Assembly: GCA_030248215.1 (NCBI GenBank)
Contig: JASANG010000733.1
Coordinates: 62,001 to 126,000, forward strand
DNA: 64,000 nucleotides
Reading direction: 5' to 3'
From: Enoplolaimus lenunculus
Lineage: Eukaryota; Nematoda; Enoplea; Enoplida; Thoracostomopsidae
In this document: piece by piece, positions 24,240 through 56,300 of the stretch
Layout of the letters: every line of letters begins with the position of its first letter
Numbering within the stretch: the first letter of the stretch is position 1
Program-made: the position numbers and the translations under genes
Notes under the pieces: generated by a model
The model's database searches: none
Seen by the model: the letters and a program-made list of their open reading frames with translations, nothing else
What the model was told of the DNA's origin: nothing

Positions 24240-26040
24240 GTGATTGGGCAAAATAGTAGATTTGCTGGAATAATAAATATCAGTTTTGCAGGTAGAAAAG
24301 TACTGTTATAATGTTGGTATTCTGAAACAAATTTCGATATATCGGAAATTTGTAAAAAGCAAGGACGGATTCGGATTGGGAAAATTAGCGGTCAATTCGG
24401 GATTCGCTCAAATCGTTGGATTCGGTGCTACCCTGCGATGTTGGTCTACCAAATGTTTTGGCGTTATCTACGCTTTTTGTTTGTTGTTGGATAATATATG
24501 ATTGTATATATATAAAATAACCACTTGAGTATTTTTCGGTAGCGAGCGAGCGTGGGAAATAAAACAAAGTTTTGATGCATATTATGTACTTATACGTACA
24601 GTGTTACAGCGTTACATTCGCATTAGCAATTTTTTCCCACGCCTGTTTGCTGATTTTTACGGGGGGATGTTATGTGAAAGAAATTGAAGTACAACTGGAA
24701 TGGTGTAGAACATTTATATTAATTTTGGCTGCGTAATGTTGTTATGTTTGGGTTGGCTATGTGTGTTGTCGGCAGGGCTGGAGCAGCTCCCCCCTTACCC
24801 CCCTTGGGGGGCTCACCCCAAAAGGGGCTCCCACCGTAACCGGTTGAAACAAAACCGCCGAAGGTTTAAAATGCGTCTGGTTTCTTGCTCGCTTCGATCA
24901 CGAGTTTGGGAGCCGCACCCTGAAGTTTGGGAGGAGCCCCCACCCCTGTCTGCGGCGACACTGGTGGTCGGGTGTTAAGTTGGATGAAATCAAGTTCCCC
25001 TTTTGACTTAAGGGGACTTCACTCGATATATGCCATAAATGTGGTAAACATTACTTCATACTAAACGAAAAAAATTAGTCATATGTTTTGTAATTTAGGC
25101 ATTTTAGCTCTAGAAACATCATTGTTTTCAGCTCACGAAAACGCTACGTGCACTACTAACATGGTCATAGTGTCGTTTGTTAATTTTTGTAACCAAATAT
25201 GCGATGAATTAACCGTACAATCGCTGTTGTGTTAGTTCACAAATTAAGGTATTTTCGGTTTACGGATCGAAACGCATCTCTTATCTGCTGAGAACGTATG
25301 TTTTCGAAAGAGTCTTTTTGATTGAGTTTATCATGAATGGAAAGTGATACGATTGTGTGTTGATTTGATAGTAGTTAGGTTATGTTAGTAAATATAACAA
25401 CAACAACAACAACAAAGTTTTGGATAATATTGGTTTCGTCGTACAGTGGCACAGTTTGATTTGTAGTTTTTAACGTTCAGAACGTAAAAAATATTAGTTA
25501 CATCCGTGTCCGGGTTTTTTATGTACAAAGTTCCACGTCCGGGTGGCCATTTCGGGTGTTTTCCGTTGGCAAACGCGGACTGGGTGGGAAGAAAACGGAA
25601 AACACCTGTTATTTGTAAATGTTGTAACTCTGTAAAAATACACTCGCATTTGGCAATGCCTTGAGCGCTTATGTTTATTTTAGTCTTGCATAATTCTCGA
25701 TGTCTAAATATAAATTCGCACGCGTACAAACCTGGGAATGGATATTTTTTACTTTGTGTTTTCCCAAACTTTTTGAGTTATTTTTGCGACAGATTGAAAT
25801 TTTTAGTCGCAAAAAAGTAACCTTGGACGTCGATTAAAATACTAATAATTTGCTTTTGCTTGCGTGTGAACATAGATATGGTGCGAGATTGCTATAGTAG
25901 TGTTTAGGCTTTAGGATATTGAGTCGCAGTTATGATTATTTTTCCAGTGATATGTAATCGGATGATGTGTATTGATCTATTTCTGCGGCGAACAAAAGTT
26001 GATCAACAGATGAAATTTTTGTCTTGAAGTTCTAAAGTGG
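24240..26040. other. No gene recognised; GC-rich repeat patch and CSL sites
   Basis: 24776-24950 is a GC-rich patch with GGAGCAGCTCC and CCCCCTTGGGGGGC palindromes, probably a repeat. CSL octamers lie at 24551 and 24634 in opposite orientation, 76 bp apart, and GTGGGAA at 25584. (AAC)n at 25392-25415. Confidence 0.45.
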
Positions 26041-26392
26041 CAGAGATGGCAGGTCGCGGTATTGGCAAATCTTGGTGTACGGCAGGTCTCCGTCTCAGTC
26101 TCGCGTTTTTGAGCTTCGACGGTGTAGAACCGAGACCAGAATTTGTGGATTCAGCAAATGTATGGCTGATGAATAAAATTTTTGTGTGAAATTTTCACAG
26201 TTACGCAATACACAAACTATGAAAATTACGAAAACTGTAAAATACACAAAAAACTACGAAAAAATGTTAAAAATATTTTTTTTGAAAATTTTAATTTTTT
26301 TCTGTGATGACCGAGACCGAGACTTTCCGTATCCGGTCTCGGTAGTCAGCTCTCGGTCTCGGTTTTTAAACGAGATCGCCCGTCCATGCTCT
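26041..26392. mobile_element. Decayed family B hAT-like MITE
   Basis: Begins CAGAGATGGCAGGTCGCGGT and ends near GAGATCGCCCGTCCATG, with CGGTCTCGG words inside each end. The TSD is no longer clear. Confidence 0.5.
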
Positions 26393-26504
26393 CAGTGGCG
26401 AATTACGATAAGCTTAGAGAGCTGGAGCCATTTTATCTCAAATCTGTATGGAGAACTCTGTCTGTACAAAGGTTCACATTTAAATTATGCGTATAATATA
26501 TAAC

Positions 26505-26929
26505 CAGGGTGCAACCGGAATTCTGGTGTCGGCATTTTTTCACCTTCAAGTTCCGTTAAATTTTTACTGGAATGAAAAATTCCCGAATTAAAAATTACGG
26601 TATTAAATTTTGGTCGGTGAAAATTAAGCATTTTACTACAAAATGACGATGAAAAGAAAGTTTATTTCATAAGTATAGTATATAAACCTTGACAATCACC
26701 GTAAATCAACCATCTAGGGTAGATTTCACTTCGGTGGATATTGAAAATTTAAAATACAGCAGATTAAGTAAATAAATACCCATCTTTAGCTAAAATTATT
26801 TCACCAATGATATATACAGCAAAAAACAAAATTGACATGAATTCTTCGTCGGCATGTATTTTTAACATTCTGGTTCCGATAATTTTTGCCCATTCCGGTT
26901 TTGGTGAATGTAATTCCGTTTACACCCCG
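26505..26929. mobile_element. hAT-type MITE family A, older copy
   Basis: Begins CAGGGTGCAACCGGAATTCT; the right end is a mutated GTAATTCCGTTTACACCCCG. The interior aligns with the 34507 and 45589 copies but is more diverged. The TSD is eroded. Confidence 0.65.
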
Positions 26930-28800
26930 TATAGTTTCGCGAAAAGGTTTATGTTTTGAAGTTTTGTACTTGGGGGCCGAAGGACGGCGCTGTACGGTTC
27001 ACAGTCGGCACCGTAAAGGCGACGAACGGTGCCGTACGGCAAGTATAGCGCAACCCTTAGTGGGTCCGAGATTAGCTAATATGTGCACTCCCCTCCCACT
27101 ACGACTGTTAACTGGTAAGTATGCTAAATATGAATGAAATTCTTAAGCTGCCAATTTATTAAAATTGTCAATTCTTCCTTGATACTTATGTTGTTCTGAA
27201 TGTTAGTGATCTTTTAAATTAGCTAAATAAATACGTAAGTATTTGAGTGTAATGCCCGGCACTTGGTTTTCTCGGTGTATATGCGCAAAATTTCTAACCA
27301 TACATAACTGTAGTTGTATAGTCTCTTGACATGACATAAGTATATATGTCGTAGCCCAAATCGTAATTTAGCCCAATTCCGAATTAGGCTGGTCCAGGGC
27401 GTTATTCTTTCTATGCGATATGTGTACGCGTTGTGATTGGCTACCTCGTTAATGCCATACTCAAATACGATTGACACATGCGAATGCTCTTTTCTGATTG
27501 GCTGTGTAATCGCGACCAATTGGCCATCAAACGGTTTGTTTTACTGACTGTTCTAGAGGTAATATTATAAACAAACTTTCATTATAAAATAGTATATACC
27601 TTATTATTTTTAATTAAGCTGTTTATGAAGAATGCAGATAGGTATTGTCGAATAATATTGTTCTACTCGAAGCGAATATATATCTTCAAAAATAGACACG
27701 ATTTTGTCGGTCGGCGGCGGTCATAAAATTGAACCTCCTATAATCATTCGAGCTATTGTCACATGCAATGTGTAATGACTGCATCAAGCGTACATCATTT
27801 CGTCGTACATCATCATTGTTATAATACGAAAATCACAAAAAAAAACAAAACAAATCGGATCATAAGCAAGCATACAGACAGACCGAACGTCCGTCTGTAA
27901 GCCGTAAAGCGAAAACTGGCTGTACAAAGTGTGTGTCGTGTGTGATACTATCGTTTCATTGAATACTGTACAGCTAAAGCAGAAAGATATACGCACAACA
28001 CTATACTTACTACCTGTGATGACAATGCCTATACGTACACCTGTGCCGGTGAAAATTTATCAATGGAACGAGCAACGCATTGGTACTGTATTTATGAATG
28101 GGTTGTTGACGACGACACTGTTCATGTGTATGGTTTGTCATCTTTTGTACCGATTAACCCAGCAAGAGCTGTGCTGACGTGTTTTTAGACTCTTTCGAAC
28201 GAGTGGCTGCTACTGCTTGCTTGATGCTTGGTATGGTTGGTTTCCATACTCACATTATATAGCTTGACTGTTATAAATGTTGGTCTCGTATGGTGGTAGT
28301 ACGTAGATACTACGGTGATATACATGTACGCTTCAACTACGGGTATTATGTATATAAATAAATATATATAGATACCTGCATATAATATCTAAGTTCAACC
28401 AAGCATATGTTTTTTATTATTAATCCCTTTTTTGGCTGTCTGTGGTTGTTTTAAAGTTGTTGTACGTTTAATTCATTATTAACTAACGTCAGTGATTCTA
28501 GCCGGATACGCGGTGGATATAGCTAGCAGCTGGTTGACGTTGAATGCTTAAGTTAACTACTGATAGATTTGATTTTTAGTTCCTACAAAACTGACGGAAT
28601 GTTTATGGCGGCTTTACGTTGAATACACAGCGTTTTGCGGTACTTATGGTTTAAGGTGACCGTAGAATTATTGTATATACCACATTGTGGTAAAAACAAC
28701 AGGTATATACTTTAGAGCCATATATACTACTAGTATTACGCGAGATTTGTTGATATCGTGCGTACTCGCAAGATAATTCGGCGGTTGCATTCTGAATTTC
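26930..28800. other. Upstream region of the CSL gene; no gene recognised
   Basis: Fragments of the 6216-type element (26930-27060) and family J (27330-27380). No TATA box or initiator could be called with confidence. The putative 5'-UTR exon or promoter of the CSL gene may lie here. Confidence 0.35.
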
Positions 28801-28839
28801 TGACACTGTGTTTTGCATATATGGTTATTTTCAGCTGCA

Positions 28840-46295
<17,456 letters not shown>

Positions 46296-46826
46296 ACCGT
46301 GGCCTGTGTAACATCTGATATATTATAAGCTTAACGCCGAAACAATTTCATTACGTTACCTATTGCGACAGACATCTAAGGTACATTGAAAATACGCGCT
46401 TCATGGTCCGCGTCTTGCAGTCAGATATGTGTGTGTGAAAGCCGGTTACTTGTGACCGATATGATATGGTTTAAAAGCGATACGGTTTAAAAGCACTTGA
46501 CACGTTGAACTATTATAAAAGGTGCTTATTAAACTGGATATGCTTGTATTAATTACATAATTCAGAGACTTGCGTGTAAATATTATTATTGGCCATTCCT
46601 TATTTCTTCGCTATGAATATTTTAGTTGTTTTGTTGCTTATACGCTGAAATACGCTGAAGTTGGGTTCATTTTAGAATATAATCTGCTTTGGCCATTGGA
46701 AATTGTTTTTTTGCTCTGTAAATGGTTGGAGAGCATATTGGTTTGCATTCTACGAGATTTGTAACGTTAGTTTAGTAGTGCTGCGAAAATGTTATATGTA
46801 AACGCTATATTGACAACACTAGTGAT

Positions 46827-47042
46827 CATATTCTCAAATGTGTATAGCAACTATCATCAGTTAGCAATAGGTTTTCAAACTCATCAACTATTGCAGTTGT
46901 TGAAACTCAAAATCGGTACAGAAGTAGAGCAAGACATATGCGAAAAATGTGCTCAAACTTGAGCGTCAGCATTATTTGGTTCAAAAGTCGCAAAACCTAT
47001 CACCAACTGGAGATAGGTGGTGCACACATTTGAGAATACGGG
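46827..47042. mobile_element. Short TIR element, family I
   Basis: Left CATATTCTCAAATGTGTATA and right, inverted, CGTATTCTCAAATGTGTGCA. Internal inverted CCTATC/GATAGG. A larger relative with the same ends lies at 53351-53872. Confidence 0.55.
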
Positions 47043-49344
47043 TCTACATTTTATGGTACTAGTGATTATTCGGTTAGCGAAAATGGAAATACCTAAAACT
47101 CTCAATTCAAATTTTGTTTAGGTCCCTTACTAAATGTATATTTATTGCTATAGTGCAACTTTATAATTTCGTTTTAACTCGAGTCTCTTATTGCAATTGC
47201 ATTCCACAGTTTGATGTTTGTTTAAAATAGAGTTGCTAGCGTCATTAAGTATAATAGTAGAGACGCAAAGTCCAATAACAATTTTGTCGAGTTTATCAAT
47301 TCTCTATATTTCCAATTTGTAAGAGAATTTAGTATTCATATTTTATGCCAGCGGACAACACGTTGCTAAGAACTTGTAGCTTGCATCCGGTCGATTATGT
47401 CTCAGTGCTTCGATAGAGATTAAGTGAAACCGAATCACGTTATACAGAAAGGTTCGTCTTTTGCTCAGAAAATGTTGAATGTACTTATGTTTAGGAATAC
47501 GCTTAATCTACTGTTACGCCCATTGAATTAACATTCGCCCATGCCGCAATCTTGGCCCAGTATTTGTAGCAGCAAATTTTCCGCAGTTTCAGTTTTGTAG
47601 CGCTGTCGATTTATTCAAATATGATCAGTGCAGGTTTGATGATCTTAAGTTTGTCGCGGGCCATACCGCAGTGGTCGCGTTTGAAATCCATTTAATTGAA
47701 ATAGGGTTGTAATGGTTTGATTCACGATTTCTGTTCGTCGATAATGTTTTGTCGCGCTTTAGCGAAGTTTTTTGTTACCTATATACTGATTTTTCCTTAG
47801 AGTCTTCCGCAGCCAGCATGGGCAAACGCCAATGATAGCTTTTGTAAATTGTCCCCAAAAGCTGTACAACTAAACTTTACTGAAACGCACTATTTTTTAA
47901 CGGTTCAGTGGGGCATTTTTAATTGCCAAATATAACTTGTTTAGCATAGGCTATAAAGTACTTTGATTATTGTGAAAAATTTGTGTTTTAAAGCTCGGTT
48001 AATGGCCTATATCTATCGGCCTTTCATATTAAATCCAATTATGTTTAATATGTGCAACGTTGTCTTTTGTTAGCCAGAAGGGATGAAGAAAATTTTATTG
48101 CTGATATAAAAAATAAAACGTTGAATGTTACTGTTATATGTAGAGCGAATGATAAGCCAAAAACCTGCAGGTACACATGTATCATGTCCGAAAAGCTTGC
48201 ATACTTCACGCATAAATCACTGAATCATTGTCTGCAGAGTCAGTAAAACATTGTTTCTTGGCTAAAAGGAAACCTTTACAAGAGTTGAATATAGATACTA
48301 CGGAAGTAATATAATGGGCAGTGGGCACCGGATATGGAAAATATCAGGAGATGTATCCGAAATGAAACGTATCCAGATATCATATCGGAAATGCTATTGT
48401 GGAAAGAATTTGGAATTGCCTTGTTCACCACTAGTAGCTGGATCTAGCGTTGTGCACCGGCCAGAAACGAGCCGGCTGGCCGAAGGTATTAACCGGCCAT
48501 TAATTGCTTATCACAGAAAAAGCTAAAAACCTAACATCAAATTTCGATTCTAAAACTTAGTGGAAATATGAAATCGAGATTTTAGGAAATTGGGATAGGA
48601 AATCTGAAATCGAGATTTTAGGAAATTGGGATATTTACTTGGGAAATTGCTGTATTGAAAAATTGAAATATTCCTCGGTAGTTGGTAATTTTAAATATCT
48701 GGATTCTACCGTAAAATTACTATTTTGGGCGCAACCTTTTTCACTCGTGATTAACATGAGCCAGGAGGCCAGAGTAATAGCTGCACTTTAGTACAATTTG
48801 AGAGAATAGCGCTCTATATCAAACATTTCGTATAATATTTACTGTAATCAATCAGTTATATACATAAAGTAAACACAGGCGTTGAGACAAACAATATAAA
48901 ATAAATGATTACAACAAACTGGCTAATTTTTACAAATACCGACATAAAAAAGGCCGATGTAGGCTTGCAAAATAAGCCCGAATATACGCCTCCGTATCGA
49001 CTGCTGGTTAAGTATCTGTCAAAGTTTGAGTTCCTCCCACTGTGTATTTTAAATCTCCGAAACTCAGCTCCGGCAGATCCAACTAGGTAGACACTTAACA
49101 CTCGGTTTTGGTTCACGAGCATAAACTTAGTATAGCGCCATTACGAAAACAAAGACAAGATAGACAGCCTTATATTAATGCCAATCGTGCGCGGCAAGCA
49201 AGAAATAAGTTACAAAAATGTTACGCAAACTAAGCATAGTCACAAAGAATCATTTAAAATTCACTGTCAAATAAAACATTACTATCCAAATCTTGTTTCA
49301 ATTAAAATATAAACCTTGTATCGAAAATACGATGTAATCATCGA

Positions 49345-49457
49345 AAGCTTTAGACTAACTCTGTTGCTTGGCTTAAGCTTTAGACTAACTCTGTTGCTTG
49401 GCTTAAGCTTAGGAATATGCTTATAATATTGTTCCGCCCCTGTTCTTTACATTGGCC
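49345..49457. mobile_element. Family D remnant (telomere-like core, right end)
   Basis: A 31-bp unit (GCTTTAGACTAACTCTGTTG...) is tandemly duplicated, followed by GCTTAGGAATATGCTTA and the intact right end TGTTCCGCCCCTGTTCTTTA ... TTGGCC. The left end is missing. Confidence 0.6.
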
Positions 49458-49775
49458 TATTCATCTATGGTTCTTCTCGATTTAGACGATGACCTTATTT
49501 TGGTGTTTCAGTATACGGCATGGCCGGATTCAACGTAAAATTCCTACTCGATATTTTCCTTATCCCAACCGTATTTTTTACACAAACCTTGAACATAAAT
49601 ACACTTTTCCCCGAAACCATACAATTAGTAAGGGGTTGTTGTGCCCACCTGGTAATTTCCGCAAAGAATATGGTTCAAGTAATGATTGTAGGCAATTGTT
49701 TCAAAGCTACTGCAACGTAGCCTAAAGCAAATAACCAATCACTGATCGCAAACCACACACAAATTCACCTCTGAC

Positions 49776-50336
49776 CTAAAACTTAGGGTTAAGTGGTGTA
49801 CTGTGTATCGGTCTAAAAAATTTACCGCCCGCCGGTGTTGCAGTTGTTTTAGTTTGAAATGACGGTTTCGCAATGCCAGCACTACTGATTGCAGTTGTGT
49901 TCTGTCCGTCTTTGATCATCGTTTCGTTTGCAACAATCGGCGAAATACCGATACCATTATGGTATTCTGAGTCACCGACAACATTTCCTGTTTGATCATT
50001 TCCGTTCTCTTCCTCAACATTACCACGTCCATGTATACCACCTTCTTGGGCATCACAATTGATAGCAAATGTTGCGCGGCGATGTTTATCCGCTTCAATA
50101 TTTCCGCTTAGATGCCATCCCAATCCTTGTCTTCCAACATCGTGTTCTGGCGTTGGTCCAACAATACCCGGTGATCTTAAATGCCGTTGCAGTGTGGTCT
50201 GTTGCCTACACTGTTGCGTTTCAAACGTAGGTCGTGCGATTTTCATGTCTACAGCATCTACAGGCTTGACAAATGTATCATTGTTATCCATATTATCACC
50301 GCTGACATTTTCACTGTTACTGCTTTGTCCTGAGTT
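49776..50336 (-). CDS. KIF4: KIF4 last exon: C-terminal tail
   Basis: 186 codons follow acceptor tttctag|AACTCAGG. The tail is Ser/Asn/Gly/Thr-rich with no recognised domain; it ends [14 protein letters not shown], which resembles the short basic/proline C-terminal patch of KIF4 tails (PVCATPNSKIL-like). The start is set by frame continuity with exon U. The long + strand frame opposite it is a shadow. Confidence 0.85.
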   Translation of the reverse strand, partial: NSGQSSNSENVSGDNMDNNDTFVKPVDAVDMKIARPTFETQQCRQQTTLQRHLRSPGIVGPTPEHDVGRQGLGWHLSGNIEADKHRRATFAINCDAQEGGIHGRGNVEEENGNDQTGNVVGDSEYHNGIGISPIVANETMIKDGQNTTAISSAGIAKPSFQTKTTATPAGGKFFRPIHSTPLNPKF

Positions 50337-53300
50337 CTAGAAACATGAGTTACTTTGCATAAACAAGAAAGCAACATTTTACTTAGCAGGACGACTACGT
50401 ATCACAATATCTTCGGCTATGCGCCTTTTTTCCCAAATAACTAAACAATCCCTAAGCCCAAAATGCTTACCTCTTTGGTCGCATCCTGCTGTATTCGATT
50501 ACGACATTCATGTTTGTTGCAGCTGCACGCAGAACTGCATAAATCGTTCAATTTGCGACATGAACAATTGCGTGATGAACAATTCGACTTAGAACAACCA
50601 CAACAGATGCCGGTAAACGGTCTTGAACGGCCATCATTTGGTGCAAACGTTTCTCGCATGGTTCGTCTACGAGTTGTAGCTGCGCCACCAACATCAACCA
50701 CAGGTGTATTTTCGTGATAACTCGGGTCGTTGTTATCGTAAAATTCTTGTGTATCTTCACGGTCACTATCGTCTTCTTCTGATATAATATTTGCACTTGA
50801 CACGAGTGCTGAATTCGAGTTGAAAGGTTGTTTCAGTAAACGACCACTGCGGCTCTTAAAATGACAATTATTATTGGACATTCGAATGTTTCCAAGCTAT
50901 AAACAAGACACTATACTTTTTGAGTATTTTGATGTCGCATGCGCCATCTAACAGAAACACCTTTTTATATACAATGTTTTTGAATCAATCTCTGAACTGT
51001 TCATAGTGTAAATGAACTGTTCGTGAAGAAAAAATGCGACCAACGATTATAGTTTGTCGCTACCACGACAAAACATCAATCAAATTCAATTCCTGCCGGC
51101 TTTCGGAGTTGCACAATATGTATCTACTTCAATAAAGGTCGAACGCCCAAAATCATTTCAGCTAATTTTTGTAGTTGCTGTTTTGGTCAGTTCACATAAA
51201 AAAGAAAGCCTTCGACCTATCACACTAAATACTGATGTACCCTTGCAAGTCCTTTTTGTTGATTATCAGTAACAGGTGCTGTGTCATCCACATGCCGTTT
51301 CACTGCCACTTTCGTGATTCCATTACCGCAGCCAGGTTTCGGAAAATAACGATCCTTTCTCGATTGGTGATTACTGACATCTTGCAATTTCTAAAAAAAT
51401 AAAAATATGACGGCTTCGAAATCATAACTAAATAACATATTCACTACTGGTTTATCTAATGGACATCTGTGCTGCTAATAAGAATAACTTAGTATTTTAA
51501 GCTCTGGTGTAGCACCGCTGCAAAAACGCCTGCTTGATAAGTTATCACAATACATCGTTCAAAATACAAATACATGAAAGTACTTACCTTAGCCATCTCT
51601 GCATGTTCAATGCGAGAACGTTCAAGCTCTTCGTAATTATTTTCCATATTTTCTAGTATTCGAGACTAAAATATAATTTACTCCACAATAAAAATGCGTT
51701 GGATATAATAAAATGATACCAAAATACTAAACATACCGATAAAAACACTCGAATGGATAGCTAGCTATGCAGATAAACGCAGTGCATTTTTCCAGATTTA
51801 TGACCAAATTTCTTTCGATCTTAGTATGTCACAAAGTTACACGAAACATTATGTGAAATTTTGCTGAGCAAAACATTATGTTTATAATTTTATGAACGCA
51901 TATTTAACCTATAATTTTACGACTAATAAAAACTAATAACTATCTTTGATGAACGAAATTCATAAAACTATTAAGTCCTTCCTGGTATTTTAAATCACCA
52001 ACAAACCGAAACATTTAAATTATGAGGAAGTTGTAGATTATAACAGCAAGCACTGCAATCCTAAAAGTTCTAGTACCTCAATTCTTGGTACAAACGTTGC
52101 ATCGATTGGTTCATTGTTCTTCGCCGAATTGAGCTGACGCAATAAATAAGCCATCTGGAACAAACAAAACAATGTGAATGTTCCTCTGAGAAGTTGATTA
52201 CAATTGCTTCATACAAGAATATCAGTCACTTCAGCCGGAGGCAGAAAATCCAACAAACTGCTTCAAATACATTCGCGGAAAATTTAAATACTCAAATGCT
52301 CCACACAAATGCAACAACATAATATCACCTCTTTTGAATGAAGCCGCTCCTGATCTTTCAAGTCACACTGTAAACGTTCCTTTTCGTTTTCTAATTCTTT
52401 TGCCAACTTCAACGTTTCGCTTTCTTTCTCGCGATGTTCCGATTTCAAATCCCGAATCGTTTGCTTTAGCGTGTCAGATGAAGTTTGCGCTTGAATAAGC
52501 TAAAAAAGACAAATATACTCAAATCACTCATACAGAACTGATTCCTTCTACACGTTGCAAGCATATTTTCTAACTATGTAGCCTTGAATAGAACAATGTA
52601 GCTACACAACTGAGCAGAACTGAGATGCACGGTTTCATGTAAGGGAGTTCAGTTCGTAAGCAGTGAGGGCTTTGTACAGCTGGAAAGTAACATCAACACG
52701 TCATCATCAATCTCCAACAAGACAGCAACAATTTTAAATTGTGGTCTCATCACCACAATGGCCCATCCCCTTTATCAGTTACAGTGATAGAGCGTAAAAC
52801 GCATAATTTACCAAGTCGAATATGTGGTTCAAAGCAAATCGCGCTTGAGCAATACTTCGGAGCGTTGAAAATCGCTGTTCGTTGCTACTTTCTTCATACT
52901 TTGATATTTGTGTGTTTAATTCACCGATTTGATCTGTCCTAAAATTTGAAAACACATAGAAAACAAAGTTACGCATTATGTATTTAAAAACACAGTGACG
53001 ACGGCATGATGTGAAAATTGGATGTCGTAGAAATAAGTTTCATTTCATTCCCAAAACATACCTGAGCTGAATTTCTTCCTTTAGTACAACCAACTCGTTT
53101 TCTTTGTCTGCACGATCTTCGTCCGTACTTGAGCTACGCCCATCACCATGTGAAATCAGCTGAAATATGTGCCAACTTGATGGATATTTTTAAATTATAT
53201 TCGCCATTTCTAAAACTACAAGCATACTTTAAACTAAAATTTCTCAGAAGTGACACGATAGTTGCTAACAATACGAATAAATCTTAACATCATTTTGAAC

Positions 53301-56300
53301 ATTAATTTTCAGAATGTTTAACCGTTTGCACGGCCCGGCATTATTATTTTGTCCCATATTCTCAAATATTTGTTGCACCTATTACCAATTGAAGATAGGC
53401 CCTGTAACTTTGGAGCCAGTGAATGGATAAGGTTTGAAATCCATTTCAGTTTTCTCATTTCATTTGTTCTACTTCTACTCCAATCTTGAGACTGCAATTG
53501 TAGGAGTACTGACCTAAATTCCTGCAAGATTTCAATTCCTGTTCCGGTGTTGAAAAGTGCAGGAACCTGAATTTTTATCGTTTTCTGGCTAACATTATGA
53601 AGAATAGGCTTTAATAAAAAATACATTTGAAAATATTTAATGAAAGTACAGACAACTTGAATCTCGTCTACACATTCCTCATTTGGAAGTATGATCAGCA
53701 TATTTTATATTGAATTATAGTGAACCTGCGATAATTCGACATTGTAATTTGCAGTTCCTGCCTATGCTCCTGAGAAAAAATGAATTCATGTTCCTGTTCC
53801 TGCAACATGTAGTTCCAGTTGGAACACTGCTAACTGGTAATCGGTGCTATTTGCATTTGAGAATATGGGTCCTTGTGTTCATTTTTAAAATTAATTATCG
53901 AAATTTACTTTTTTCGCTGGCGCATCGTTTTCAAGTTCATGTTCTAGCTCAATCCGACGTTGATTCAGCTCCGTGCGTTGGTTCAACAAGTCTTTCTTCG
54001 ACTCTCGCGCCAGCATTGCCGTATAAGCATTTTCAATTTCGTTGCGTAAAAAAATCTAAAAATTTACACATTGTCACTTAGTCACCTAGCGTACTGGTGG
54101 CCAATATTTGAAACATTTTCTTTAAAAATTTATTGTTATTTCGAAATGAATGTTTTTGCAAGTAGTTCAATTTTGTTAATAAACTATTTGTGAAGTGTTT
54201 TTGCCAAATTTAATGATGAAATTGCAGAAAAATCACGTGAGCATTTTTTGGCAAGTTTTCAATGCTATGATAAAAATTACTTCAAATTCCGGCAAAGAGA
54301 TTCAATTCCTGTTACTGTTCAGGGATAATTATGTTCCTGTTGCAACACTGATATATATCAGGCACGCGATATAAACTAACCTACACACACCAAAATCAAT
54401 TTCCTACCGCCAGTTGCAGTAAACTACGCTGGCATTGTTTTTTTGACAGTGCTAAGTCACTCTTTGGAACAATAGCCATTTCGAGCTAGTCCGAATCACA
54501 GTATCAGCAAGCAACTCTACCTGAATTTGCTTCTTAATCCGTTCATTGATTTCAGACGTTTGTTGATCCCAAGACTGGTTGCGTTTTTCGCCCTGCGACT
54601 GCAACCGTTTTATAATTGCAGAAGCCTAAAAACAAATATTGCATCAAAGTTCGGTGCCGTCCGTCACAGCCCGGCGCCGTGCGTCTCCGTCACAGTCCGG
54701 CGCCGTGCGTCACCGTCCGTCACCATACAGTATCGCACGTAATTAGCGTACGATACCGCACCGTCACGCATGTGGATGGATGGCGCCGGGCGTCATCAAA
54801 AGTATAGCGCCACCATTATGCTCTGCAATGGTAATGTCGTTCTCTATAAGTACAAGCAAAATTATTTAATCTTATCTTCTGCTCATGTGGTACACTGTTC
54901 CAAAAGTAAACATGTTTCTAACAGCAAATGCTAATGCACTAAAATGCGGGGATGGGCGGTCTCGTTCAAAAAAGCGAGACCCAGACCCAACCTATCGAGA
55001 CCGATACTTTTGGTCTCGGTTTCGATCAATTTTTAACCGTTACCGAAAATCAAAATAAGATTGTTTTAACAAAAGTTTTTAATATTTTTATCAGCTCTGA
55101 ATTGCCGTTTCATACAATTAAACTAATAAATAGCCGCCAAAATTTATTTTTACTGTATTGTTCACTTGGCTACTGTCACCGTACCCTTCGAACAGGTTCG
55201 GGACAAATCCCAGTCTTAAAACACACTCGGTACAATCCCTAATTCAGTGATATAGTGTTGTTTTTGCTCCTGGGCAAACAGAATAGACTGGAAAATTTTT
55301 GTCATAGTTATAAATGCGGAGGACCTATAATTTTTAAACAATGTCTTAAATGTTTTAAAAGCGAAAATGCAACTATATATTTGCGCTTTGTCACAATAAA
55401 ATCAAAATGTTGCGGGTTTCCTTTCAAAAATAGAATTTTGGGTAACCAAAAGGGTCATTCTGTTTCTCAAATTGCTGTATAACCAGATGGCGGTGCTCCA
55501 CAATCGTTCACTGTCTGTGTTGGTAGGCGAAATGACCAAGTACTTTCTGGCCAAAGGTGCGATCCAAGGAAAATTTTTGTGATTGCTTATCGCTTTTTCA
55601 CATCTTTAGTCTCGGTTTGCCAACAACCGAGACTGAACAAAAGCGAGACCGAGGCCAGCCAAATCCCGAGACTTGCCGAGACCAATACCGAGACCGCCCA
55701 TCCCTGCTAAAATGGGAAACTTATGAAACGGGCCATATTTTTGTACATCGACTTTTACTACAACAAACCTGCTCGTATTTCTGTTTCATGACACGTTGCT
55801 GTTTATCGGCGTCCCGTTTCGCTTTTTGAGCTTCAAATTCTTGCTTCTTGTTCTAAAAATTTCAGCCAGGAATAAATTTATAAATTTCGCGTTTTAATTG
55901 GTAAACTGAAAAGAACATCCCGTTCAGCAAGTATTTCGAAAACACAACAAAGAACAACAACATTTTTCAAAATCGTGCCTAACACATCGTATAGCACGCA
56001 TACGCTTGCATAAACAACCTGGCTTAATGACAGAAGGAAAGTAAGAAGCTGCTACAAACAAACCTTTTGCTTCAGCGAATTAACTTCTCGATCTTTTTGT
56101 AATTTAAACAGTCGGAATTTTTCAGTTTCTTGTTTTATTTGACGGACAAGCGCCACTTTTGAATGCTTCATACCCTATGAAGAGGAACATTGTTCAATGT
56201 TATGTAATCACATTGTAACCAAATTTAAAAACATCCACGGTTAAACTAATACTGAAGGCTTAGGTTGGTAAGTAATCGTCGCCTGGAAAAAGTGCTCAGA

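Larger units (their letters stand above)
46296..49775. other. Intergenic spacer between convergent CSL and KIF4 genes
   Basis: Contains the two 3' UTRs (ends not determined), a TIR element at 46827-47042, family D remnants at 47485-47560 and 49345-49457, and a tandem 45-bp patch (ggaaattgggat units, 48565-48640). No gene recognised. Confidence 0.5.

Noticed and set aside
49916-50340. Plus- and minus-strand frames overlapping the KIF4 last exon
   Set aside because: Shadows of the KIF4 tail, whose frame is fixed by continuity with the cysteine-rich exon.
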